64,000 bases of DNA. It comes from DYJE01 sp041660385 (GTDB lineage: Bacteria; Desulfobacterota; Desulfobacteria; Desulfobacterales; Desulfolunaceae). The stretch's first letter is position 1. Each line of letters begins with the position of its first letter. Below the pieces are notes generated by a model that worked only from the letters and a program-made list of their open reading frames with translations, did not search any database and was not told where the DNA came from. The translations under genes and the position numbers were made by a program. Location: the NCBI GenBank assembly GCA_041660385.1, contig JBAZWJ010000007.1, positions 1 to 64,000 of the forward strand. The letters are read 5' to 3'. This document shows positions 15,413 through 24,768 of this stretch, piece after piece.

Positions 15413-16426
15413 TCAACATATCCGTGGCAACTGTTCACCGGTGAGCATGGGGATGATTCTATCACCTCCAATACGGGTTCGCATGGTAACGGCTGACAAA
15501 TCGGGTTCAACCACTTCTCCTATCACAGAAGCGTTCAGGCCCAGTTCGTGATTTCTCATCTCTTTCACCAGAGCGTCGGCGTCTTTTCCAGCCACAACCG
15601 CCACAAGCTTGCCTTCATTGGCCACATAAAGAGGGTCAATTCCCAGAAGAGCACACATGGCGATCACATCTTTTTTAACTGGAATCTGCATTTCGTCAAC
15701 ACGGATACTCATCCCAGAATTCGTGGCGATTTCGTTTAAAATGGTGGCCAGGCCGCCCCGGGTGGGATCTCTCAGCAATTTGATTGCAGCCTGACTTCCC
15801 ATCATCAGCGCCACCAGATCGTTCAAAGGAGCCGTGTCGCTTTCGATGTTGGCTGAAACCATCATATTTTCCCGCTGGGTCAGAATGGCGATGCCGTGAT
15901 CGGCCATGGTTCCGCTGACAATAATTTTATCTCCGGGTTCAATACCCCGCATGTCAAAAGGAGACCCGTTAATGGCACCGATGCCGGATGTGGTGATGAA
16001 GATTTTATCAGCGGCACCCCTGGCTACGACTTTGGTATCGCCCGTGACGATCTGAACGTTTGCTCTGGCCGCAGCTGTTGCCATGTCACGCAGAATCCTG
16101 TCGAGATCCGCCAGAGGAAACCCCTCTTCCATTATCAGCGCACAGCTGAGATAAAGGGGAACGGCTCCGCACATGGAAAGATCATTGACCGTTCCATTCA
16201 CTGCCAGATCACCGATACTGCCACCGGGGAAAAAAATCGGATCCACAACATAGGAATCGGTCGTAAAAGCCAATCGTGCTCCCTGCACACTTAAAACAGC
16301 CCCGTCCCCCAACCTGTCCAGAACAGAATTCCCCAGCACCGGCAGAATATGCTCCCGTATCAACTGATCAGAACGATACCCACCGCTACCATGATCCATC
16401 ATGATGACTTTATTCAGTTTTTCCAT
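15413..16426 (-). CDS. hypE: Hydrogenase maturation protein HypE
   Basis: 337 residues. HypE dehydrates the HypF-made S-carbamoyl group on its C-terminal cysteine to a thiocyanate, the source of the cyanide ligands of the NiFe site. The C-terminus is the expected PRIC with the terminal Cys. The N-terminus has MMDHGSGGYRSDQLI and GDGAVL, and the ATP-binding PurM-like fold shows in VTGDTKVV and RDPTRGGLATILNE. It is the last gene of the leftward hypC-hypF-hypD-hypE unit, separated from hypD by about 100 nt of short repeats. It converges with the toxin gene. Confidence 0.96.
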   Translation of the reverse strand: MEKLNKVIMMDHGSGGYRSDQLIREHILPVLGNSVLDRLGDGAVLSVQGARLAFTTDSYVVDPIFFPGGSIGDLAVNGTVNDLSMCGAVPLYLSCALIMEEGFPLADLDRILRDMATAAARANVQIVTGDTKVVARGAADKIFITTSGIGAINGSPFDMRGIEPGDKIIVSGTMADHGIAILTQRENMMVSANIESDTAPLNDLVALMMGSQAAIKLLRDPTRGGLATILNEIATNSGMSIRVDEMQIPVKKDVIAMCALLGIDPLYVANEGKLVAVVAGKDADALVKEMRNHELGLNASVIGEVVEPDLSAVTMRTRIGGDRIIPMLTGEQLPRIC

Positions 16427-16471
16427 TTAAGTTCCAGATTTCAGATTAGAACATATCAAATCGCGCAATCC

Positions 16472-16516
16472 TTCATTCGATGTTCGATGTTGGGCGTTCG
16501 ATGTTCAATGTTCATT
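16472..16516. repeat. Short imperfect TTCGATG repeats between hypD and hypE
   Basis: TTCATTCGATGTTCGATGTTG... shows four to five imperfect copies of a TTC[GA]ATG unit. It is non-coding; it separates hypD from hypE within the operon. Confidence 0.5.
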
Positions 16517-16525
16517 CTTTTTTAT

Positions 16526-17614
16526 TCATCCATTGTAATGATAATAAGCCGCACACGTCCCCTCCCCCGAAACCATACAGGGTCCCACCGGATGATAAGG
16601 CGTACACACTTTTTTGTACAAGGGGCAGGAAGGAGGTGTGGCCCGTCCTGTGAGAATTTCGCCGCAGGAGCATCCGGGCGGATCGGCTGAATCCAAAGGC
16701 GTGATGCCAAAAGCCATGACTGCATCAAATCGTTGGTAGGTTTGGGAGATGGAAAGCCCGCTTGAGGGAATGATGCCAATGCCACGCCATCTGGAGTCCG
16801 CCACATCAAAAACCTTGTGCATCAGGTCCATGGCCGCTTTATTGCCTTCGGATGTCACCGCCCGTTCGTAGGTGTTATAAAATCCCTTTTCTCCCGACTC
16901 AAAGGCACGAATCAATTCTGCAATACCTCGAAGAAGATCAACGGGCTCGAATCCGGTGACGGCAGCGGGGCATTGGCTTTCTTCGACCACCTGTTTGAAA
17001 TAATTCGCCCCGGTCATGGCAGTCACATGACCGGGTAAAATCAGGCCGTCCAAAGAAGATGATGCCGAAACCATCACCGCTGAAATTGCCGGAGGTGTCA
17101 GTTTATGGGCTGAATAAACATAAAAATTATCAAGGTTCATTCTGTCTGCTTCATGGATTGCAGCAGCCACGGTGGGAGCCGTTGTTTCAAAACCCACTCC
17201 GGCGAAAACCACATGCTTCGAAGGATTTTTCACAGCCAGAGAAAGGGCATCCATCACCGAATAAACCACCTGAACATCAGCACCTTGTGCCCGTTTATCC
17301 TGAAGAGAACCGGATGATCCCGGAACCCGCATCAGATCTCCGAAAGTGGCAATCATCACCTGATCACGGTCGCAAAGGGAGATAAGTGCGTCGATATCAC
17401 CGGAAGGAGTCACACACACCGGACATCCCGGACCTGAAAGAAGATGAACATGGGCCGGAAGAAGTGTTCTGATCCCGCTTTTGAAAATAGAAACCGTGTG
17501 GGTACCGCACACTTCCATGAGCGTCATCGGTTTTGTGCTGATCTGCCGGATATGATCCGAAAGAGCCTGACATGTTGAACTATCTCTGTATCCGTTTATC
17601 CAGTCAGAAGCCAT
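16526..17614 (-). CDS. hypD: Hydrogenase maturation protein HypD
   Basis: 362-residue Fe-S scaffold on which Fe(CN)2CO is assembled, working with HypC. Conserved motifs: MEVCGTHT near residue 38, GPGCPVC, GFETTAPT, and the C-terminal cluster Cys set (CSCGEILTGRATPPSCPL, then GPCMVSGEGTC). I choose the ATG at 17614, preceded by AAGGA, rather than an in-frame start at 17761 inside hypF. The first codons overlap the hypF 3' end by 11 nt, so translation is likely coupled. Confidence 0.95.
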   Translation of the reverse strand: MASDWINGYRDSSTCQALSDHIRQISTKPMTLMEVCGTHTVSIFKSGIRTLLPAHVHLLSGPGCPVCVTPSGDIDALISLCDRDQVMIATFGDLMRVPGSSGSLQDKRAQGADVQVVYSVMDALSLAVKNPSKHVVFAGVGFETTAPTVAAAIHEADRMNLDNFYVYSAHKLTPPAISAVMVSASSSLDGLILPGHVTAMTGANYFKQVVEESQCPAAVTGFEPVDLLRGIAELIRAFESGEKGFYNTYERAVTSEGNKAAMDLMHKVFDVADSRWRGIGIIPSSGLSISQTYQRFDAVMAFGITPLDSADPPGCSCGEILTGRATPPSCPLYKKVCTPYHPVGPCMVSGEGTCAAYYHYNG

Positions 17615-19973
17615 GGTGTTTCCTTTTCCGGCAAATTGCCGCCGCAATCCCTGCCTGCCCCAAAGAAAGGCCGCCGTCGTTTGTGGGCACAAGGGCATGG
17701 GTGAGCACGGTGATGTTTTTTTCTGATAAAGCCTTTGTAAGACCTGAAAGAAGACGGGCATTCTGAAAAACCCCGCCGCTCAATGCAGCAACACGTATAC
17801 CTGTTCGATCAGCAAGCCGGGCTCCTATTTCAGCAAAAAGATGGATCAGGGTTTTGTGAAACCTTTCGCTGATCACCCCTTTGTCCACACGGGATTCCAG
17901 GTCATGAACCACAGCCCGAATCAGGGGCCGCATGTCTACGGCCATTGTTTCTCCTTCATCTGAAAACGCTTCGATCCGGTATCCGTCATTTTCCGATGCA
18001 TTCTCAATGGCGCACATCTCAAGAGCCATGGCGGCCTGACCATCGTATGTATTGACCGGACAAAGCCCCATAATCGATGAAACCGCATCAAATAGACGAC
18101 CCATACTGGTTGTCATGGGTGAGTTGATCCCTCGTTCCATCATCTGCACAATTGTCGCCAAAGTGGAACGATCAAAAGCCTGTCCTTCTTCTTTAAGAAG
18201 CGGCACATCCAGAGTCCACATATCCTCACCAAAGGTGTTATACAGCCAGCTGATCCCCATGCGCCAGGGTTCTTTCACCGCTGCTGCGCCTCCCGGCATA
18301 GGAACTTTGCCCACATGGGCCGCCCGGGTGTAGCCATCCATGGATGCAATGAGGACTTCTCCGCCCCAGACAGTCCCATCCTCTCCGTACCCAGTGCCGT
18401 CAAAAGCAAACCCGATCACATCTCCGTCGTATCCGTTTTCAATCATACAGCTCACGATATGAGCGTGATGGTGTTGAACAGCCATGACTTCCGCCCCAGG
18501 ATAATATTTCCCATACCCTGCGGTGATGTAATCCGGATGCATGTCGTGGACAATGACTGTGGGGTTCACATCAAAAAGATTGCCCATGTGTGCCGCTGTT
18601 TCATGGAAAAAAGCAAAGCCCGACGGTGTTTCAAGATCACCGATATGAGGGCTCATGAACGCCGAACGGTCTTTCACCACACAGAGGGTATTTTTCATGA
18701 TCCCGCCGGTTGCAAGTATATCCGGTGCAGATTCTTTCATCATCACCGGCATGGGAGCATAACCCCGTGATCGTCTGAATATGCGGAAACGGCCATCAAA
18801 CCAGCGGCCCACCGAATCATCACTTCGGACATGAATATCCCTGTCATGAAACAGAATAGCGTCGGACATATCTTTCAATGTTTCCATGGCTTCTTTGTTC
18901 GCGCAGACAATGGGGTCGTTTTTCCTGTTTGCACTTGTCATAACAAGAACGGGCAGTTCTTCACTGAAAAGAAGAACATGGAGGGGCGCATAGGGAAGCA
19001 TCACGCCGATCATGGGATTTAATGGCGCCACTGCATCTGTGATCTCAAAATCACCGACTTTTCCAAGGCGTTTTTTCAGAATCACCACCGGACGGGATAA
19101 GGACATAAGCCCTTCGGCCTCGGCACCATTCACCTCTGCGAATTCTCTTATTATATCGAATGATCCGGCCATCACGGCAAAAGGCTTGTCGCCTCGTTCC
19201 TTCAACTGCCTGAGCCGAGACACGGCATCGCTGTTCGATGCGTCCGCAGCAAGATGGAAGCCGCCAATCCCCTTCACAGCCACAATTATGCCTTTTTTAA
19301 GCATAGTCACAGCCTGTTCAATGGCCGGTTGCCCTGAAATTTTTTCCCCTTTTTGATTGACAAAAAAAACACTGGGACCACACTCCGGGCAGCAGGTCGC
19401 CTGTGCATGGAACCTCCTGTTCCGGGGGTCTTCATATTCAGCCCGGCATAGTCCGCACATGGGGAATGCCGCCATGGTGGTTCGGGCCCGGTCATATGGA
19501 AGAGATTGAATAATGGAAAACCTGGGTCCGCAATCGGTGCAGTTGATAAAGGGATAGGCATACCTTCTGTTTGAAGGGTCTTCCAGTTCAGCCCGGCATG
19601 ATTCGCAAAGGGCCGCGTCTGGTGGCGCTATGGTTCTGGAATTTCCAATGGCCCTGCTTTCATCAATAAAAAAACCTGTGGTTTCTTTAACTGAAGAGGG
19701 TTCAATCCGTATGTCCGTGATATGGGCGAGCTTTGGAGGATTTTCTTTTAACCGGGTTTTGAATTTTGAAATATCGTTCGCATTCCCTTGAACAAAAATT
19801 TCAACACCGTCCGGTGTGTTTGCCACCGTTCCCGACAATCCAAGTTCACAGGCCGAGTTATAGATGAACGGTCTGAAACCCACGCCTTGAACAACACCGC
19901 TGACGACGATTCGTTCGCAGCAGATTTCAGGATCTCCATCAGTCGAAATTTTTTCACAGACCATGCTTTTCAT
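17604..19973 (-). CDS. hypF: Carbamoyltransferase HypF
   Basis: About 789 residues. Transfers carbamoyl from carbamoyl phosphate to HypE. Domains in order: acylphosphatase-like (VVSGVVQGVGFRPFIYN, about 22-38), two zinc-finger pairs (CESCRAELEDP, CTDCGP, CGLCRAEYEDP, CCPECGP), a YrdC-like domain (about 210-380) and a Kae1-like C-terminal domain with metal-binding histidines (VQHHHAHIVSC; ALSGGVFQNARLL). The ATG at 19973 overlaps the hypC stop as ATGA, so this start is preferred over an upstream in-frame one within hypC. Confidence 0.95.
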   Translation of the reverse strand: MKSMVCEKISTDGDPEICCERIVVSGVVQGVGFRPFIYNSACELGLSGTVANTPDGVEIFVQGNANDISKFKTRLKENPPKLAHITDIRIEPSSVKETTGFFIDESRAIGNSRTIAPPDAALCESCRAELEDPSNRRYAYPFINCTDCGPRFSIIQSLPYDRARTTMAAFPMCGLCRAEYEDPRNRRFHAQATCCPECGPSVFFVNQKGEKISGQPAIEQAVTMLKKGIIVAVKGIGGFHLAADASNSDAVSRLRQLKERGDKPFAVMAGSFDIIREFAEVNGAEAEGLMSLSRPVVILKKRLGKVGDFEITDAVAPLNPMIGVMLPYAPLHVLLFSEELPVLVMTSANRKNDPIVCANKEAMETLKDMSDAILFHDRDIHVRSDDSVGRWFDGRFRIFRRSRGYAPMPVMMKESAPDILATGGIMKNTLCVVKDRSAFMSPHIGDLETPSGFAFFHETAAHMGNLFDVNPTVIVHDMHPDYITAGYGKYYPGAEVMAVQHHHAHIVSCMIENGYDGDVIGFAFDGTGYGEDGTVWGGEVLIASMDGYTRAAHVGKVPMPGGAAAVKEPWRMGISWLYNTFGEDMWTLDVPLLKEEGQAFDRSTLATIVQMMERGINSPMTTSMGRLFDAVSSIMGLCPVNTYDGQAAMALEMCAIENASENDGYRIEAFSDEGETMAVDMRPLIRAVVHDLESRVDKGVISERFHKTLIHLFAEIGARLADRTGIRVAALSGGVFQNARLLSGLTKALSEKNITVLTHALVPTNDGGLSLGQAGIAAAICRKRKHHGF

Positions 19974-20191
19974 TTCTGGAGATCGTAAAGGCTTTTCAAT
20001 GTTTCTATGGTTTCCAGAGCCACCTCCTCGTCTATCCTGTTGATGGCACATCCTGCGTGAACGATCAGATAATCACCCACAGCCGGATTATCAATCAGAA
20101 TCAGGTTCACCATCCGGCTTATCCCGTCCGTCGTAACAAGACCGGTTGTTCCTTCGATGTTTATCAGGCGCATGGGGATGGCGATACACAT
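19970..20191 (-). CDS. hypC: Hydrogenase maturation chaperone HypC
   Basis: 73 residues beginning MCIAIPMRL, with the essential Cys2. Carries the Fe(CN)2CO unit and binds HypD and the large-subunit precursor. The later GDYLIVHAGCAINRID is conserved in the family. The start at 20191 has AAGGAG about 9 nt upstream; an upstream in-frame ATG would bury Cys2 and is rejected. First gene of the leftward hyp operon. Confidence 0.95.
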   Translation of the reverse strand: MCIAIPMRLINIEGTTGLVTTDGISRMVNLILIDNPAVGDYLIVHAGCAINRIDEEVALETIETLKSLYDLQK

Positions 20192-20282
20192 GGGCTGTGA
20201 CTCCTTGTAAAAAATGCGTTCATTTTTGGGATAAGAAATTCCGGAACATGTTGAAAAAAACATTTACATCATACGCTATTAT

Positions 20283-20298
20283 TGGTTACGATAAACCA
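20283..20298. promoter_or_regulatory. Inverted repeat between the divergent hyp operons
   Basis: TGGTT-N6-AACCA sits between hypC (leftward) and hypA (rightward). The overlapping decamer GATAAACCAT (20290-20299) recurs at 21617-21626 upstream of the hydrogenase operon. It is a candidate shared regulator half-site; this is inference. Confidence 0.3.
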
Positions 20299-20358
20299 TA
20301 GTCGTGTCCGATGACAACCCTTTATTTACGATCTCCATCCAAAACAGGTATTGAATAC

Positions 20359-20718
20359 ATGCACGAATTGGGCATTGCCGTACAGGTCGTTGAATCGGCT
20401 GTCAGCTCCATTCCTTCTTCTCTTCAGGGACAACCCGTGAAAAAGGTCACCCTTGATATTGGAAAAATGGCGGGCATCACAGCCCACAGCCTGAGATTCT
20501 GCTTTGAAATCGTCTCCAAAGGAACTGTCCTTGAAACGAGCGAACTGGTTATCAACGAGATCCCGGTAACAGCGAAATGCCGATCCTGCCTGTCCGAATG
20601 GATCATCACCGAGCCGATATTTCTCTGCGAAAAATGTGGAACCCCTGATATCAACGTAGAAACAGGTCGCGAACTTCTCATCCGGTCCATTGAGGTTGCC
20701 GATAATCAAAATATTTAA
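20359..20718 (+). CDS. hypA: Nickel chaperone HypA
   Basis: 119 residues. Starts MHELGIAVQVVESAV, so the Ni ligand His2 is placed correctly; the further upstream ATG at 20311 would not do so. The structural zinc site is two CxxC pairs: CRSCLSEW and CEKCGTPD. Delivers nickel to the large subunit together with HypB, whose gene starts 15 nt downstream. Confidence 0.95.
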   Translation: MHELGIAVQVVESAVSSIPSSLQGQPVKKVTLDIGKMAGITAHSLRFCFEIVSKGTVLETSELVINEIPVTAKCRSCLSEWIITEPIFLCEKCGTPDINVETGRELLIRSIEVADNQNI

Positions 20719-20733
20719 GGAGAAAGACAGATC

Positions 20734-21435
20734 ATGGAAATTGAAATCAACCAGAAAATTCTTGATGCCAATGACGGCGATGCAGATGAAAATAGGCAGA
20801 TGTTCCTGGAAAAACAGGTCTTTGTCCTTAACGTGATGAGTGCTCCCGGCTCAGGTAAAACCACCCTTCTCGTAAAAACAATCACGCGACTTCAGCCGGA
20901 CATCCGCTGTGCCGTCATTGTTGGCGATATCAGTACGACCAACGATGCGGACCGTTTAGCCGCAACAGGCGTTGACGTGGTTCAGATCAATACCGATGCG
21001 TTTGGCGGAGACTGCCATCTTTCAGCACGACGCATCGAAGAAGCAGTGGCCACCCTTCCCCTTGACAGCGTGGATCTCCTGATCATCGAAAACATCGGCA
21101 ACCTTGTCTGTCCGGCAGAATTCGATATCGGCGAAGACGCAAGAGTCGTGGTGATCAGCGTCACGGAAGGTGAAGACAAACCTCTTAAATACCCCCTGAT
21201 GTTCAGGGTCTGCGATGCTACGCTATACAACAAGACCGATCTTCTTCCCCACCTGGACTACGATATGGCACAGGCGGTTACAAACATCGGCCGCATACAT
21301 CCGGGTATGCCGGTTTTCCCAGTTTCAGCAAGGACATGCGATGGATTTGATCCGTGGGTGGCATGGTTAAAAGAAAAAGTCTGCGAAAAAAAACTGGCGA
21401 TGAATATTAAAAAGCTATCTTCTGTGGCGTGCTGA
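20734..21435 (+). CDS. hypB: GTPase HypB
   Basis: 233-residue SIMIBI GTPase for nickel insertion. P-loop APGSGKTTLL at about residue 37, the metal-switch region GDCHLSARRIEEAV, IIENIGNLVCPAEFDIGE and the guanine-specificity motif NKTD. The N-terminus lacks the CxxCGC high-affinity nickel motif and any His-rich stretch, so it has only the G-domain metal site. Shine-Dalgarno GGAGA precedes the ATG. Followed by a 426-nt stretch without an evident gene. Confidence 0.95.
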   Translation: MEIEINQKILDANDGDADENRQMFLEKQVFVLNVMSAPGSGKTTLLVKTITRLQPDIRCAVIVGDISTTNDADRLAATGVDVVQINTDAFGGDCHLSARRIEEAVATLPLDSVDLLIIENIGNLVCPAEFDIGEDARVVVISVTEGEDKPLKYPLMFRVCDATLYNKTDLLPHLDYDMAQAVTNIGRIHPGMPVFPVSARTCDGFDPWVAWLKEKVCEKKLAMNIKKLSSVAC

Positions 21436-21501
21436 ATCACATGGTTTTTCAAAATAGTCGAACAGTGTTTTATATTATACTGATATTAACATAATGTTCA
21501 A

Positions 21502-21531
21502 TTGACAAAAGCCATCTTCTTTCCATATAAT
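21502..21531 (+). promoter_or_regulatory. Candidate promoter of the hydrogenase operon
   Basis: TTGACA (21502-21507), 18-bp spacer, TATAAT (21526-21531): both hexamers are perfect. It lies within the 426-nt gap between hypB and the first operon gene at 21862 and would give a leader of roughly 320 nt. The rest of the gap (21436-21861) shows no gene and no recognisable riboswitch. Confidence 0.6.
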
Positions 21532-21861
21532 AAACGAAAATTTTGAAATATGATCCATTCTTAAGCTTAATATCCAGATCACTAAAACCTGTAAGATAAC
21601 GATTTATCTCGATTTTGATAAACCATGCCATCAGTTCTTTTTTCAAATTATGTGGAAGGTCTCCATTTCTTCCCGGCCAAGAGAGCCTCTACATAATTTC
21701 TGGGTGGAATAGAACCCATTGCTGACAACTTAGCGGATGAAAGCCATTTTAATGTTTTATGTGCATAATTCATATTTCACTGTAACCCGTATAAAAAATA
21801 CTCCTATCCTTGTATGATCCTATTTACCTTTTGCACACCACTCAAAAGGAGTGATTCCGAC

Positions 21862-22407
21862 GTGAATGATCTCACCCAGGCAAGAGCCTCGCTCCAGGAG
21901 GCCATGAACTTTTTAGGTGCGCTGGCCAGCGGCATTGAACATGCCATCGGCGAATCAGCGAACAGCATATCCTATCTTGCCGGGAAGCGGCTTGGAATGC
22001 AGTTTTCAAGCGGTTCCCCAACAACTGGCAACATCGAAACAGCTCTCCAGACCATAAGAGACGTTCTGGTAAAATATAATTGTCTCTGGCATTTTGAGCC
22101 CTTCAAACCCCATGACCGCCCCTCGCTTGTTCTTGCAAACGGGGATGAAGAAGATATTCTTCTGGCGTTCAGCGACTGCATGATACGTCAGTCCCTGTTC
22201 AAATTCGGCCACCAGCAGAAAGGGTCTTTGTGCAACATGATGAACGGCTTCTTTTCAGGGGCCATCAGAAACATTATGGGGTATGAATCCTCCCTTTACA
22301 TCATTCATGCTGGAGAAAACGGCTGTTTAAAAAAACTGGTGGTCAACCGTAGCGCCCACGTTGAAGAATTCCTTCAGGAAAGTCCGGAAAGTAAGGAGGC
22401 ACAATGA
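21862..22407 (+). CDS. V4R-like protein A of the hydrogenase operon
   Basis: 181 residues, soluble. I place the start at GTG 21862 with AAGGAG 10 nt upstream; an in-frame ATG at 21814 has no ribosome site. The C-terminal half reads LAFSDCMIRQSLFKFGHQQ then GSLCNMMNGFFSGAIRNIMG. This resembles the Cys-containing end of V4R (4-vinyl-reductase / hydrocarbon-binding) domains. The same pattern recurs in the protein at 25016 (DRCILRDICQQRG, AMCRLFHSYFDGVINELI), and both share an N-terminal SxxxLAGxR-type segment. The two therefore look like diverged paralogs bracketing the hydrogenase genes. It overlaps the small-subunit gene by ATGA. Ligand unknown. Confidence 0.6.
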   Translation: MNDLTQARASLQEAMNFLGALASGIEHAIGESANSISYLAGKRLGMQFSSGSPTTGNIETALQTIRDVLVKYNCLWHFEPFKPHDRPSLVLANGDEEDILLAFSDCMIRQSLFKFGHQQKGSLCNMMNGFFSGAIRNIMGYESSLYIIHAGENGCLKKLVVNRSAHVEEFLQESPESKEAQ

Positions 22408-23354
22408 GCAAGAAAGGCACGACCGAACTTGTCACCGTCAATCTGGAATGGTTAAGTGATTGTGGGGGATGCCATGTGGCTGTTGTGGATCTCCATGAAA
22501 AAATCCTCAAAGTTCTTGAATCGGTCCGCATCCAGCGTTGTCCAGTGCTTACCGACATCAAAGACTACCCCAAAGCCCGGCTGGGACTTGTTTCAGGTGC
22601 GGTCAGAACAGAACATGACCGTCATGCCGCCGAAGAAATGAGAAAGAGTTGCGATCTCATTGTAGCCTGGGGATCATGTGCGGTTTACGGCGGTATCGTC
22701 GGTGCCGGAATCGTTCACAGCCGCCAGGAAATTTTAGATACGGTATACACAAACTGCAAAACCACCTCCTCCCATGAAAGCCCGTCCATCGAAGTATCGC
22801 CCTTTGAAAAATTCGTGCTGCCTCTGGACGAAGTCATTGATGTCGACATGTATCTACCGGGTTGCCCTCCCCATCCGGCCTTTGTTTTTGACGCACTTAT
22901 TGCCCTTGTGGAAGGGCGAACCCCAAAAGCGACCAGACGTTCCGTGTGCGGACGATGCAACCGCGTCATGGAAAAAACCGATGTGGATACCATCAAAAGC
23001 AGTTCCTGTGGAATTCCGGACCCCAACCTTTGTTTCCTGAGCCAGGGGTATATCTGCATGGGGTCCACAACCCTGGACCGCTGTCTGGCACCCTGCCCCA
23101 CAAATGGCGTTGTCTGTACAGGCTGCGCCGGAGCCACCATGCAGGTTCTCACCGAACCCAACCGGGATATCCGAACGGAAATCGCCGAAAGGATGTCAAG
23201 GCTAACCCGCATCCCCCGGCAAACCATCGTCAGCGAAATCGAGCGCACTGCAAAATCCCATTATTCTTACACCATGGCCTCATCAATGATCGGAGAGAAA
23301 CCCACCTTCCTCATCAACAAATGGCTGGCCGACGTGGAGGCAAGTTATGAATAA
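22404..23354 (+). CDS. [NiFe] hydrogenase small subunit, MvhG/VhuG-like
   Basis: 316 residues without a Tat signal, so cytoplasmic. N-terminal proximal-cluster motif LSDCGGCH (C20, C23), then GSCAVYGG and the YLPGCPPHP motif. The C-terminal half carries many cysteines: CGRCN, SSSCGIPDPNLC, GYICMGSTTLDRC, CPTNGVVCTGCAG. These could hold the other [4Fe-4S] clusters. The sequence is closest in feel to the gamma subunits of group 3 (F420-non-reducing / MvhG) enzymes. No mvhD or hdrA gene follows; a ferredoxin-like gene does. Overlaps the large-subunit gene by 8 nt. Confidence 0.85.
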   Translation: MSKKGTTELVTVNLEWLSDCGGCHVAVVDLHEKILKVLESVRIQRCPVLTDIKDYPKARLGLVSGAVRTEHDRHAAEEMRKSCDLIVAWGSCAVYGGIVGAGIVHSRQEILDTVYTNCKTTSSHESPSIEVSPFEKFVLPLDEVIDVDMYLPGCPPHPAFVFDALIALVEGRTPKATRRSVCGRCNRVMEKTDVDTIKSSSCGIPDPNLCFLSQGYICMGSTTLDRCLAPCPTNGVVCTGCAGATMQVLTEPNRDIRTEIAERMSRLTRIPRQTIVSEIERTAKSHYSYTMASSMIGEKPTFLINKWLADVEASYE

Positions 23355-24768
23355 AACCATCACCATTGATCCCGTAACCCGCATCGAAGGCCATGCACGT
23401 GTTTTTCTGAATATTGGGGACGATGGTTCTCTCGCCTCGGCAGGTCTTGTGGTCAACGAACTACGGGGATTTGAACGAATCCTGGCAGGAATGGAAGCAG
23501 ACCGGATGCCCCTGATCACGGCCCGTATCTGCGGAGTCTGTCCTGCGGCCCATCACCTCGCCGCATCAAGAGCCCTTGACAACGCTGCGGGCGTCACGGC
23601 ACCGCCCGCAGGAGCGCTCCTTCGCGAACTTCTCTGCCTGGGTCATCTCATCCATTCCCATGTATTGTCGATTTTTGTTCTTGAAGGACCTGATCTTGTT
23701 TTCGGACTTGACTCTGATCCCGCTGTGCGGAACGTTGTGGGCATTGTCCAGGCGAATCCGGAACTTGCGAAAAAAGCGCTAAGATGCCGTACCCTGGGTC
23801 AGCGTATCGGCGAACTCGTTGGCGGACGGGGAATCCACCCTGTCACCTCTGTGGCCGGTGGTATCACCTTTGTTCTCGATAATGAAAAAAAACAGATCCT
23901 TGAATCCTGGATCAAAGAAATTAACGAACTGGTTCCTGAACTTGCCGTAGCCGCCAAAGGCTTGCTGCTCAAACAAATCGAACTGCACCCGTCCTTGATG
24001 CAGGGCTGGGTGATTCCCTCATGGCATTTCGGAACGATGAACAACGGAAAATCAGCCATGATGGGTGAAACGCTCCGGGCCGTAGACGAAAAAGGTGCCG
24101 TCAAATCAGAATTCACCACAAAAGAATACGACCGCTATCTGGTGGAGTCGGTGGTGGACTGGTCGTACATGAAAGAAGTACGTATCGAACAGGGTGGAGC
24201 CCTTCACGATTACCGTGTGGGTCCTCTTGCCCGTGTAAACATCTCAGATGGTTTTGGAACACCGGCTGCGGATAATGAGCTGATCACATTTCGAAAACTT
24301 GGGGGAAATCCCTGTCATGCCATCGTTTTCCAAGCCTATGCCAGAGTGATTGAACTGCTCCATGCCGCTGAAAGATCTCTTGAGATCATCAACGACCCGA
24401 CTATATTCGGAGAAACACGAGTCCCTGTAAAATTCAAGGGTGGTCGGGGTGTGGGCCATGTGGAAGCGCCCCGGGGAACGCTGATCCATGATTATGAAAT
24501 CGACGAAAACGGCATTGTCCGTTCGGCAAACCTTATTGTAGCAACGCAACAGAATTATGTTTCCATCAACAAGACCATAGAAAAAGCGGCGGCATCTCAC
24601 GTGATAGGGAAACCGGACAACGCCATGCTTTTAAACGCCATTGAATTCGGAATACGATGCTATGATCCCTGCCTTTCCTGTGCCACCCACGCTCTGGGTG
24701 CCATGCCCCTTGAAATCATTGTGACAAACGGGGAAAACACACTTCGTACAATCAGGAGGAACGGTTGA
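23347..24768 (+). CDS. [NiFe] hydrogenase large subunit, group 3-like
   Basis: 473 residues holding the NiFe site. N-terminal ITIDPVTRIEGHARV, L1 motif RICGVCPAAH (C62, C65) and L2 motif DPCLSCATH (C442, C445). After His448 there are 25 residues that would be removed by the maturation protease encoded downstream. All four nickel-ligand cysteines are present, so it should be catalytic. Ends at TGA 24766-24768, overlapping the ferredoxin ATG by one base; AGGAGG for the next gene lies within its last codons. Translation is probably coupled through the operon. Confidence 0.93.
   Translation: MNKTITIDPVTRIEGHARVFLNIGDDGSLASAGLVVNELRGFERILAGMEADRMPLITARICGVCPAAHHLAASRALDNAAGVTAPPAGALLRELLCLGHLIHSHVLSIFVLEGPDLVFGLDSDPAVRNVVGIVQANPELAKKALRCRTLGQRIGELVGGRGIHPVTSVAGGITFVLDNEKKQILESWIKEINELVPELAVAAKGLLLKQIELHPSLMQGWVIPSWHFGTMNNGKSAMMGETLRAVDEKGAVKSEFTTKEYDRYLVESVVDWSYMKEVRIEQGGALHDYRVGPLARVNISDGFGTPAADNELITFRKLGGNPCHAIVFQAYARVIELLHAAERSLEIINDPTIFGETRVPVKFKGGRGVGHVEAPRGTLIHDYEIDENGIVRSANLIVATQQNYVSINKTIEKAAASHVIGKPDNAMLLNAIEFGIRCYDPCLSCATHALGAMPLEIIVTNGENTLRTIRRNG

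Noticed and set aside
16472..16516. CRISPR-like short repeats between hypD and hypE
   Set aside because: The units are 6-7 nt and contiguous without spacers; a simple imperfect tandem repeat.
22404..24768. Selenocysteine in the hydrogenase subunits
   Set aside because: All expected nickel and cluster ligands are Cys codons; no in-frame TGA interrupts either gene.
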